Origin: JANQGH01 sp039177555 | GTDB taxonomy: Bacteria > Pseudomonadota > Alphaproteobacteria > DSM-16000 > Inquilinaceae | DNA length: 64,000 nucleotides | NCBI GenBank assembly: GCA_039177555.1 | Contig: JBCDFV010000014.1 | Coordinates: 29,195-93,194, forward strand | Direction: 5' to 3' | Shown: one piece after another, positions 52,003 through 59,314 of the stretch | Position numbering within the stretch: the stretch's first letter is position 1 | How the letters are laid out: every line of letters begins with the position of its first letter | Position numbers and translations under genes: made by a program | Notes under the pieces: generated by a model | Databases searched by the model: none | What the model saw: only the letters and a program-made list of their open reading frames with translations | What the model was told of the DNA's origin: nothing

Positions 52003-52049
52003 GGCGCCGGCGCAACACTCCCCCAACCCTTCAGGACTTTGGAACGCAC

Positions 52050-53048
52050 ATGCTGGCCCTTGACGGCAAATGGATCTGGGACTTCTGGCTCGCCCGCGAC
52101 GCGGACACCTGGCATGCCTACTTTCTGCAAGCCGACCGCAGCCTGGGCGACCCGGAACTGCGGCATTGGAATGTCAGCTATGGGCACGCGACGTCGACCG
52201 ACCTTAAGACCTGGACCCATCTCGGCACCTGTTTTCAACCGTCGGACGGGTCGGCCTGGGACGACAAGGCAACCTGGACCGGATCGGTCGTACAGGGCGA
52301 TGATGGTTTGTGGCACCTGTTCTACACCGGCTCCAGCAAGGCCGAGGACGGCCTGAAACAGCGGATCGGGCACGCGACCAGCACCGACATGCATGATTGG
52401 CGCCGCGTCGGCGACGGGCTGATCCTGGACGTGGATACGCGCTGGTATGAGGACTATGCGCCCGACCATTGGCACGACCGGGCCATGCGCGACCCCTGGG
52501 TGATGCCGGACCCCGATCGTGACGGTTGGCTGATGTATTTCACTGCCCGCGTGCCCGGCGTCGACGAGCCGAACGCGGGCGGCGCCATCGGCTTCGCGCG
52601 ATCATCCGACCTCAATACCTGGACCCTTGAGCCACCGGTCTTTGTCGGTGGCTTCGGACAGTTGGAGGTACCGCAGGTCTTCGCCCATAAAGGCAAATGG
52701 TACTGCGTCTTTTCGACCGCGGCCGAGCACTGGTCGAACGCGACCGCCGCCGCCGCGCCGGGCGCCCCCGAGACCGGTACACACTACCTGATCGCCGACC
52801 ACCCGGCAGGCCCGTGGCAAGTGGCGCCGCTGCCATTTCTCGACGGCAGCAATCCACCGCGCCGCTATGCCGGAAAGATCGTCTTGCTGGAAACCGGCCC
52901 GGCCCTGATGGCCTTTGACCACACGGGGCCCGATGGACGGTTCGTGGGCGTCGTGGGCGATCCGATTCCATTGAGGATCGATGGCGACGGACTCTTTGCG
53001 ATCGACGCCTTGGCCCCTCACCCGGCTTCAACGACGACGGCGCGTTGA
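52050..53048 (+). CDS. GH32/clan GH-J-like glycoside hydrolase, cytoplasmic
   Basis: The 332-residue protein resembles the five-bladed beta-propeller of clan GH-J (beta-fructosidases). An Asp stands near the start (KWIWDFWLARDADTWHAYFL), YGHATSTDLKTWTHLG repeats the WGHA-x-S-x-D-L-x-x-W block, RDPWVMPD gives the R-D-P motif and QLEVPQVF a likely acid/base Glu. The N-terminal D is not in the canonical W-M-N-D-P-N form, so family assignment is loose. No signal peptide is present, so it acts on sugar imported by the adjacent ABC system. It lies 47 nt after the LacI gene. Confidence 0.75.
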   Translation: MLALDGKWIWDFWLARDADTWHAYFLQADRSLGDPELRHWNVSYGHATSTDLKTWTHLGTCFQPSDGSAWDDKATWTGSVVQGDDGLWHLFYTGSSKAEDGLKQRIGHATSTDMHDWRRVGDGLILDVDTRWYEDYAPDHWHDRAMRDPWVMPDPDRDGWLMYFTARVPGVDEPNAGGAIGFARSSDLNTWTLEPPVFVGGFGQLEVPQVFAHKGKWYCVFSTAAEHWSNATAAAAPGAPETGTHYLIADHPAGPWQVAPLPFLDGSNPPRRYAGKIVLLETGPALMAFDHTGPDGRFVGVVGDPIPLRIDGDGLFAIDALAPHPASTTTAR

Positions 53049-53114
53049 CCAAGGACGTGATGGGTCTTCGGCGATGCGTCTATTGCCTGATCGATCCAAG
53101 CAGCCAGGACCGTC

Positions 53115-53972
53115 CTAAGAGTCCGCGCTCTGCTCCTGCCGCTGCCTGGCAACGGCGGCGTGATAGCGCTTGCGAATGTCGTCGATGTCGACCGTCGGCT
53201 TCGGCAATTGCAGGTTCAGGTCCTTCAGCGTCGCCTTGATAATCTGCGACACGGCCAGGTTTCGGAACCATTTCCGGTTCGCCGGGATCACGTACCAGGG
53301 CGCCTGTGCGGTCGAACAGTTCGCGAGCATGGCCTCATAGGCCGCGATGTACTCGTCCCAACGCCTGCGCTCGGTATAGTCGGACTCGCTGATCTTCCAA
53401 TGACGGCTCTTGTCTTCCAGGCGGCGGGCGAACCGTTCGAGCTGTTCGTCCTTCGAGATGTAGAGGAAGAACTTGATGATCGTGGTGTTGTTCTCCGTCA
53501 GCAACGTCTCGAAATCGTTGATCAGGCCATAGCGCCGGCGCCAGACGCTGTCGTCAACCAGCCCGTGAACGCGCGCCACCAGCACGTCTTCGTAGTGGGA
53601 GCGGTTGAACACGGCAACTTGGCCCGTCCCAGGCGCGCGGAGGTGGACGCGCCACAGAAAATCGTGGCTGCGCTCAAGCGTGCTGGGCTGTTTGAAGCCG
53701 ACAACGCTGCAGCCTTGCGGGTTCATCGCCTTGATTACGTGTCGGCAGACGCCGTCCTTGCCGGCCGCGTCGATGCCCTGAAGCACGATCAGCAGGGCGT
53801 GGTGGCCCTCGGCATAGAGCAGGAACTGAAGCGCGGCAATCTCGTCCAGCAGGCTGTCAGTCTCGCCCTTGGCCGACTGTTTCGACAGACCTTCGCCATG
53901 ATAGTCCGGGTCGATATCCGCGAGCCGGACTTTCGATCCCGGCGCCACGATCAGTTTCTCTCGGTAATCCAT
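53115..53972 (-). CDS. ppk2: PPK2-family polyphosphate:nucleotide phosphotransferase
   Basis: The 285-residue protein has the PPK2 core: Walker A LLIVLQGIDAAGKDGVCRHV, then VVGFKQPSTLERSHDFLWRV with H-L-R-A-P-G-T-G, then VFNRSHYEDVLVARVHGLV, and EDKSRHWKISESDYTERRRW. It uses polyphosphate to phosphorylate nucleoside mono- or diphosphates. ATG 53972 (M-D-Y-R-E-K-L) is chosen; longer frames look non-coding. It is convergent with the glycosidase gene. Confidence 0.93.
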   Translation of the reverse strand: MDYREKLIVAPGSKVRLADIDPDYHGEGLSKQSAKGETDSLLDEIAALQFLLYAEGHHALLIVLQGIDAAGKDGVCRHVIKAMNPQGCSVVGFKQPSTLERSHDFLWRVHLRAPGTGQVAVFNRSHYEDVLVARVHGLVDDSVWRRRYGLINDFETLLTENNTTIIKFFLYISKDEQLERFARRLEDKSRHWKISESDYTERRRWDEYIAAYEAMLANCSTAQAPWYVIPANRKWFRNLAVSQIIKATLKDLNLQLPKPTVDIDDIRKRYHAAVARQRQEQSADS

Positions 53973-54110
53973 GGCCACCTCCGACGCAGATCTGCCAACC
54001 AACGATGATGGCGTTACCTTAGCGCCAATTGGCAATCCGTGTCGCGTGGCGGGCAAGTGCCGTACCGCGGGGCCGGGGCGACCAACCCGATGGCCGCCCC
54101 CGCAGCGCCA

Positions 54111-55091
54111 CTATTGAACCTCGTCGCGCAACCAATCTGACAAGTTACGGCCGATCGCCTCGGGCTCGTCCTCTTGCAGATAGTGCACGCCGTTGCCGAT
54201 GAAGCGCGTCTGCAGGTTGTTGAAGTGCTCCGCCATCCAGGCTGCGGCCTCGGGCGGCGTCAAGGCACCCGGCGAGGCGTAGAGCACCAGTTTGGGCTGG
54301 TGGGACGTGGCGAGCCACTGACCGACGGCCTCGACGACGGCCACGTTGCGCGCCGGTTCGCCGGCAATCGGAAGCTCGTTCGGCCAGACATAAATCGGCT
54401 CTCGATCCGCCGCGTCTAGGAACGGCGCCCGGTAGGCATCCATCTCCGTATCGCTGAGCGGACGCAGGACGGCCTGGGGCAGGAGTTGTTCGATGAAGAA
54501 GTTCTGATCGATGTTCAGCGCGCGCCCTTCGTCGGGTGTTCGAAAGGCGCGGAACAGGTCCGCGTACGGTCCCATGGCCTCCAAGGACGGCATGGGAAAG
54601 GCGGGCGGCGTCAGCGCCTCCATGAAGGCAACGGCGGCCACGTTGTCGGAGTTGTTGGCGGCGTAATAGAGGCCGAGGGCCGACCCCCAGTCATGGACGA
54701 CCAGGGTGACATCTTCCAACGCCAAGGCCTCGATAAAGCCTTCGACATAGGCGTAATGATCCTGGAACGTGTAGGCGCCATCGACCTTGTCGGACTGGCC
54801 AAAGCCGACCAGGTCGACCGCGATCGCCCTGCCCTGATCACTGACATAGGGGATGATGTTGCGCCAGAGATAGGCGGATGTCGGATTGCCATGGAGGAAC
54901 AGGATCGGGGCGCCCTCTCCTTCCTCGACATAATGCATGGTCGCGCCGTCCACCTCGACGAACCGCGACGCGTAAGGAAACTCGGCGGAGGGTGCCGCCT
55001 GCGGCCCGTCGGCATCGGCCTGCGCTTGCGCCTCGGCGACGTTGGCGACCATCAATGCCGATGCGACGACAAAACTACAAAGTGTTTTCAT
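54111..55091 (-). CDS. Haloalkane-dehalogenase-like alpha/beta hydrolase with signal peptide
   Basis: The 326-residue protein has a signal peptide (MKTLCSFVVASALMVANVAE) and a haloalkane dehalogenase subfamily II core. It has the halide-binding Asn N69 in FLHGNPTSAYLWRN, nucleophile D134 with W135 in VVHDWGSALG, E158 in FMEALTPP and catalytic H303 in GNGVHYLQEDEP. It would hydrolyse carbon-halogen bonds to alcohols; most studied members are cytoplasmic, so the export signal is notable. GAAGGAAG lies about 8 nt before ATG 55091. Its upstream region carries one of two TetR operator copies. Confidence 0.88.
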   Translation of the reverse strand: MKTLCSFVVASALMVANVAEAQAQADADGPQAAPSAEFPYASRFVEVDGATMHYVEEGEGAPILFLHGNPTSAYLWRNIIPYVSDQGRAIAVDLVGFGQSDKVDGAYTFQDHYAYVEGFIEALALEDVTLVVHDWGSALGLYYAANNSDNVAAVAFMEALTPPAFPMPSLEAMGPYADLFRAFRTPDEGRALNIDQNFFIEQLLPQAVLRPLSDTEMDAYRAPFLDAADREPIYVWPNELPIAGEPARNVAVVEAVGQWLATSHQPKLVLYASPGALTPPEAAAWMAEHFNNLQTRFIGNGVHYLQEDEPEAIGRNLSDWLRDEVQ

Positions 55092-55161
55092 AAGTCTAGC
55101 TTCCTTCATTCTGAATTTACATGAACAAGTCCGGCCATTCCGTTGGTCGAGATATCGGATT

Positions 55162-55179
55162 TGACACTGATCGTTGTCA
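55162..55179. promoter_or_regulatory. TetR-type operator, copy 1 (before the dehalogenase-like gene)
   Basis: TGACACTGATCGTTGTCA is a near-palindrome (14 of 18 positions symmetric around GATC). It lies 71 nt upstream of the dehalogenase-like start and just after the tetR stop. A 17-nt match recurs in inverted orientation before tetR. Confidence 0.78.
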
Positions 55180-55192
55180 TTCTGGACAAAAC

Positions 55193-55774
55193 TCAACGCA
55201 GGGCCGCGAGGGCGGTTTCGACGACGTCCAGAATGACATCGGCGTCCGCGCCGGATCGCCCGAGCACACAGATGCTTTGAAGAACGCCCAGCAAGTAGTT
55301 GGCATACCTCGATACATCCGTGTCTGCCGGCAACTCTCTGCACCTGATTGCACCTTGCAGCGCGTTGGCGAAGGCCCGGCGTATCTGATCGAAATAGAGG
55401 TGAACCTGACGCGCTGCCTCTGGGTCGTCGGTCGAACGTTCCAGCGCCGTGTTACAGATCAGGCAACCCATCTTGGCCTCTTCCGTGCCGCCATAGGCAG
55501 CCAGCCCGCGCAGGAAGCGACTGATCGTATCGAGACCCGCATCCGGTTCCATCATCGGCGCCAGATTGCGCGCGCTCAGCAGGCGGCGATAGGTTTCCAG
55601 GGCCTTCAGGAACAGGTCATGTTTGTCGTGAAAGGTCCGGTACAGGCTCTTGCGCCCAACGCCGGTTTCCACCTCAAGGTCAGTGACAGAGGTTGCCTCG
55701 AACCCCTTGCGCCAAAAGACCATCATGGCGTTTTCGACGGCTTCGCCCGGCTCAAACTCTAACGATCGTGCCAT
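55193..55774 (-). CDS. TetR-family transcriptional regulator
   Basis: The 193-residue protein has a TetR helix-turn-helix (VENAMMVFWRKGFEATSVTD, then VETGVGRKSLYRTFHDKHDL) and a C-terminal domain with the MGCLICNTALE segment common in the AcrR/YxaF-like subgroup that senses small molecules or thiol-reactive compounds. ATG 55774 follows AAGGAGA. It is transcribed in the same direction as the dehalogenase-like gene, and matching operators lie before both, so it probably represses both. Confidence 0.92.
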   Translation of the reverse strand: MARSLEFEPGEAVENAMMVFWRKGFEATSVTDLEVETGVGRKSLYRTFHDKHDLFLKALETYRRLLSARNLAPMMEPDAGLDTISRFLRGLAAYGGTEEAKMGCLICNTALERSTDDPEAARQVHLYFDQIRRAFANALQGAIRCRELPADTDVSRYANYLLGVLQSICVLGRSGADADVILDVVETALAALR

Positions 55775-55786
55775 CGGCTCTCCTTT

Positions 55787-55804
55787 CGACAACGATCAGT
55801 GTCA
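55787..55804. promoter_or_regulatory. TetR-type operator, copy 2 (before tetR)
   Basis: CGACAACGATCAGTGTCA is the inverted copy of the site at 55162, differing at one end base. It starts 13 nt before the tetR start codon, next to its Shine-Dalgarno, as expected for autoregulation. Confidence 0.78.
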
Positions 55805-55899
55805 TAAGCGGCCGAAGGAGTCAACGAGCATGTCGCAAGTTCGGTCGGAACGGTGTAGTCGCGGCAATCCGCGAACTGCGGACAGCAGGCCTCGGCGGC

Positions 55900-56682
55900 C
55901 TAGTGAACCACGGCTGATCCCTCAGCGGCGAAAGCCGGTTTCTCCGGCCGTTGGACAGCCGGCCGGTTGGGACTGAGACCCGCACCGCCATCGACCTCAA
56001 GAACCGTTCCGGTGATGAAGCTGTTGGCGGCGATGGCCAAAATAGCCTTCGCCAGGTCGGCCGGATCGCCGACACGGCCCGCCGGCAATCGGCTCGCGGC
56101 ATTGGCAAAGAGACTGTCGCGTTCGACCTGCGGGATCGCCGCATAGGCGCCTGTGTTGGTCAAGCCCGGCGAAACCGCGTTCACGCGCGTCGGCCCGACC
56201 TCCGCCGCCAGGACCGGCACCATCGCCTCGATCGCCGCGTTGGCCATGCCAACGGCGCCCATGCCGGATAATGGTTTGCGGCCGGCGACGCCGGTCACAA
56301 CGGTCACCGACCCGCCCGGTTCCACAGCCTGGGCGGCGAGCAGCGTTGCCTGTGCCTGGCCCAAGGCCTTTCCGGTGAGTGACTCAGCGATACCGTCGGC
56401 GCCAACTTCGACGAGCGGACCGGGCACGGCGGCGACACCGGCACTGACCACAACATGGTCGAACCCCCCTGCAAGGGCCTTTGCGAGCGATGCGGGATCG
56501 CCGACGTCGGCGACAACCAACCGGGTCTCCGCACCGATTTCCGCGCCCGCCATCCTCAAACGATCCATCGAGCGTGCCGCAATCGTGACGAGCGCGCCGG
56601 CGGCCTTGAATGCCTTTGCCGCAGCGAAGCCGATGCCGGATGAACCGCCCAGCACCAGCACTCTATCGTTTGTAAATTCCAC
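55900..56682 (-). CDS. Atypical short-chain dehydrogenase/reductase-like protein
   Basis: The 260-residue Rossmann-fold protein has the SDR cofactor motif VLVLGGSSGIGFAAAKAF, VVADVGDP and the NAG-like VSAGVAAVPG. The usual catalytic YxxxK is missing: the aligned segment reads S-G-M-G-A-V-G-M-A-N-A-A-I, with Val and Asn at those places. RVNAVSPGLTNT follows normally. This fits the atypical Lin1944-like SDR subgroup, which lacks these residues. GTG 56682 is chosen because GAGGG lies just upstream; TTG 56694 is also open. It is divergent from a LysR gene, its likely regulator. Confidence 0.83.
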   Translation of the reverse strand: MEFTNDRVLVLGGSSGIGFAAAKAFKAAGALVTIAARSMDRLRMAGAEIGAETRLVVADVGDPASLAKALAGGFDHVVVSAGVAAVPGPLVEVGADGIAESLTGKALGQAQATLLAAQAVEPGGSVTVVTGVAGRKPLSGMGAVGMANAAIEAMVPVLAAEVGPTRVNAVSPGLTNTGAYAAIPQVERDSLFANAASRLPAGRVGDPADLAKAILAIAANSFITGTVLEVDGGAGLSPNRPAVQRPEKPAFAAEGSAVVH

Positions 56683-56730
56683 AACAGCCCTCAACGCCTA
56701 TGTTCAAAACGTTAAGGATAGGCTTTGGTT

Positions 56731-56778
56731 GTAATTCTTGAAATTGATATAATTCACGTTCTAGATTGACGCCATGAA
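56731..56778 (+). repeat. 48-bp leader shared with LysR copy 3
   Basis: This stretch, ending in the start codon of the first LysR gene, matches 59267-59314 at 38 of 48 positions without gaps. Shared blocks are TTGAAATTGATAT, CAC, CTA and ATTGACGCC just before the start. It probably holds a common promoter or LysR-binding site; no Shine-Dalgarno is seen in it. Confidence 0.75.
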
Positions 56779-57676
56779 TTTGCAGTCCGTCGATTTGAAC
56801 CTCCTCAAAGTGTTTGAAGCGGTTGCCGAGGAGCGCAGCACGACACTGGCCGGTGCCCGCGTCGGCCTTACCCAGTCGTCGGTCAGCAACGCCTTAAGCC
56901 GTTTGCGCACCGTCTTTGGCGATGCGTTGTTCGTCCGCACCCGCGAAGGGATGATGCCGACGCCGAGAGCGGAACAGTTGGTAGCGCCAGTGCAATCTGC
57001 ACTGAACCGGTTGCGAGCCGCGATGGCCGACTCTGATGCCTTCGATCCGATCTCGGCCACCGGCACCGTTCGGATCGCAACATCGGACCTGCAGGTGATG
57101 GTGGTCGGGGCGAAGCTTGCCCGTGCGGTAAGCCGATCCGCGCCCGCGGTCGAACTGCAGTTCAGTCAGCTCGACAAGAGGGGCGTGTTTGCCGACCTGG
57201 ACGAGGATCGCGTCGATCTCGCGATTTCATCCTTTTTCGACAAGCCCAGGCGCTTCAACGCGTCTGCGTTCGGCAGCGCCAAGTTTGTCTGCATTGGCCG
57301 GGTCGGGCACCCCGCGTTCGAAAGGGGGCTAAGCCTCGCAGACTATGTCGCCTTCCCGCATGTGATGGTTTCCTTCAGGGCCGATGCCACCAGCATGTTG
57401 GATACCGAACTGGCGAAGCGGAGGCTCACCCGCCGCGTCGGTGTGACGGTTGGCGATTTTCTAGGCCTTCCACCGGTGCTGGCAGGGTCGGACTATCTGG
57501 CGTCGATCCCGACCTATGCGAGCCGCCTGCTAACCGCGCCGGGCACGTGCGAAACGATGCCGCTGCCCTTCGACATGCCGGCATGGCCCATGGAGATGAT
57601 CTGGTCGCGAAGAGCCGATGCCGACCCGCTTCAAGGTTGGGCGCGTTCGGTCTTGCAGTCGATTGGACCGGCCTGA
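56774..57676 (+). CDS. LysR-family transcriptional regulator, paralogue 1
   Basis: The 300-residue protein has an N-terminal LysR helix-turn-helix (VDLNLLKVFEAVAEERSTTL, then VGLTQSSVSNALSRLRTVFG) and a two-lobed effector domain with LVTRTREGM-like LFVRTREGMMPTP. The N terminus is nearly the same as in the regulators at 57821 and 59310. It is divergent from the atypical SDR with 91 bp between starts, the classic LysR-target arrangement. Confidence 0.93.
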   Translation: MNLQSVDLNLLKVFEAVAEERSTTLAGARVGLTQSSVSNALSRLRTVFGDALFVRTREGMMPTPRAEQLVAPVQSALNRLRAAMADSDAFDPISATGTVRIATSDLQVMVVGAKLARAVSRSAPAVELQFSQLDKRGVFADLDEDRVDLAISSFFDKPRRFNASAFGSAKFVCIGRVGHPAFERGLSLADYVAFPHVMVSFRADATSMLDTELAKRRLTRRVGVTVGDFLGLPPVLAGSDYLASIPTYASRLLTAPGTCETMPLPFDMPAWPMEMIWSRRADADPLQGWARSVLQSIGPA

Positions 57677-57691
57677 GGTGCGCAACGCACC
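57677..57691 (+). terminator. Hairpin directly after LysR paralogue 1
   Basis: GGTGCG and CGCACC form a 6-bp stem with a CAA loop starting at the base after the stop codon. No T-run follows, so termination is uncertain. Confidence 0.3.
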
Positions 57692-57820
57692 GCCGCCTGC
57701 CCCCGACCCGGCGTTGAGGGATGGTCACAGTTGGCGAACAGTCGACCAAGGGTGGCCTTGGCGCGGCAGGCGGCTTCGCCTTGCGTTCGTTATGCCGTTG
57801 AGCCGACGAGGGATTGGCGC

Positions 57821-58738
57821 GTGAACCTCCAAGCACTCGACCTGAACCTGCTAAAAGTGTTCGAGGCACTGGCGGAAGAGCGCAGCGCGACCAAGGCCGG
57901 CGACCGCATCGGCCTGACGCAATCGTCGGTCAGCAACGCCCTCAATCGACTGCGCCAGGTGTTCGAAGACGACCTGTTCGTCCGTACGCCGCAGGGGATG
58001 ATGCCAACGCCACTTGCCGAGCAACTGGAAAAACCCATCCGCACAGCGCTGAGCCAACTGCGCGATGCACTGGCAAATCCTGCCGATTTCATTCCGGCGG
58101 CGGCAACCGGCGCAATCCGTATTGCGGCTTACGATTTCCTGGTCGCACCTCTCGCCAGGAAGCTGGTGCGTGCAATTACCCAGTCAGCGCCGAAGGTGGA
58201 TCTTCGCTTCATTCCCCTCGACAAGGACACTCTGTACAGCGATCTCGATGCCGACAAAATCGATCTCGCGATCGGTGCTTTCTTCGATGAGGTACCGAGG
58301 CGCCATTTCTCGCGTGACTATCTGCGCGACCGATTCCTGTGCATCGCCCGTATCGGACATCCGGCGTTCGCCCAGGGCCTGACGATCGAGGATTATGTCG
58401 CCTATCCGCACATCCTTGTCTCGGCCAAGCTGGACAATCGACAGGCCATTGACCGAGCGTTGGCGGACCGCGGGCTGGAGCGCCGCGTGAGCTTGCGTGT
58501 CGGGCATATTCAGTCGGTGCCGACGATGCTGGCCGAGACAGACTATCTTGCGACGATTTCGATGTCGGCGGCCCCCGCCCTCACCGCGCTGGGAAACTGC
58601 GAGACGACACCCCTTCCGTTCGACGTGCCACACTGGCCACTCACGATGGTTTGGTCGCGCCGCAGCGAGACGGACCCACTTCAGGCCTGGGCACGTGACC
58701 AGCTAGTGTCGGATGCCGGGGACCGGCAATCAGGATAG
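57821..58738 (+). CDS. LysR-family transcriptional regulator, paralogue 2
   Basis: The 305-residue protein has the same N-terminal DNA-binding domain as its neighbours (LDLNLLKVFEALAEERSATK, then IGLTQSSVSNALNRLRQVFE and DDLFVRTPQGMMPTP) and a diverged effector domain. The start is GTG 57821 with GAGGGA about 10 nt upstream; the frame is open further upstream but without family similarity. Unlike copies 1 and 3, its leader lacks the shared 48-bp sequence. It has no clear divergent target gene. Confidence 0.92.
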   Translation: MNLQALDLNLLKVFEALAEERSATKAGDRIGLTQSSVSNALNRLRQVFEDDLFVRTPQGMMPTPLAEQLEKPIRTALSQLRDALANPADFIPAAATGAIRIAAYDFLVAPLARKLVRAITQSAPKVDLRFIPLDKDTLYSDLDADKIDLAIGAFFDEVPRRHFSRDYLRDRFLCIARIGHPAFAQGLTIEDYVAYPHILVSAKLDNRQAIDRALADRGLERRVSLRVGHIQSVPTMLAETDYLATISMSAAPALTALGNCETTPLPFDVPHWPLTMVWSRRSETDPLQAWARDQLVSDAGDRQSG

Positions 58739-58790
58739 CCAGAACTGGTTGACAGCCTGGAGCCCGACGATGTGTCGGGAAGCACCACGA

Positions 58791-59105
58791 TCACGCACGC
58801 AACGAGGCGGGGTGGATCAACTGACCGGTGGCATTCAAACGCACGGCCCCGACGTTTGGTGCGACTGCGAAACTGTCGCCGGCGGCCGCGGCCAGATTGC
58901 GGTAGTGCCGCAGAATGGCGATACGAAGCGCGCTGGTGAAGCCCGTGTAATCGGCCATCGCACGCTTAACCTCGGTGCAAAAGTCATGCACGGTCAGGTT
59001 GCGATGGTCACAGATTTCATTGAGACAGCGCCACGTAAAACTGTCCAATTTAACGCTCGTTCGGCGACCATCGACAACGACGTTTCGGCACTCAAGACCA
59101 CTCAT
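58791..59105 (-). CDS. Ribbon-helix-helix domain protein (RHH_4 type)
   Basis: The 104-residue protein fits the RHH_4 family: a basic beta strand (VVVDGRRTSVKLDSFTWRCL) followed by two helices (NEICDHRNLTVHDFCTEVKR). Such small DNA-binding-like proteins are common in Alphaproteobacteria. The remaining C terminus (about 45 residues) is not recognised. It lies opposite to and between LysR paralogues 2 and 3. No toxin partner is seen beside it. Confidence 0.8.
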   Translation of the reverse strand: MSGLECRNVVVDGRRTSVKLDSFTWRCLNEICDHRNLTVHDFCTEVKRAMADYTGFTSALRIAILRHYRNLAAAAGDSFAVAPNVGAVRLNATGQLIHPASLRA

Positions 59106-59266
59106 TTCGGCACCGTCGGTAACAGCACGGATCCGGCCCCGGATTGCATCGGAGTCATTTTCTCAGCCAAGCCGCCAATTCGACCCAGCCTAAATCCGCC
59201 CCCCCCGCGAGCGACACACCCGGTTTCAGCCTCCGCAAGAAGCCTCGCTCATATTGACCAAACCAC

Positions 59267-59314
59267 GTAATTGTTGAAATTGATATTGCGCACAAACTAA
59301 ATTGACGCCGTGAA
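59267..59314 (+). repeat. 48-bp leader shared with LysR copy 1
   Basis: This sequence aligns without gaps to 56731-56778 (38 of 48 identical), again ending in the start codon of a LysR gene. Differences cluster in the segment following TTGAAATTGATAT. Confidence 0.75.

Noticed and set aside
58791..59105. RHH protein as antitoxin of a toxin-antitoxin pair
   Set aside because: No small toxin-like gene overlaps or adjoins it on the same strand.
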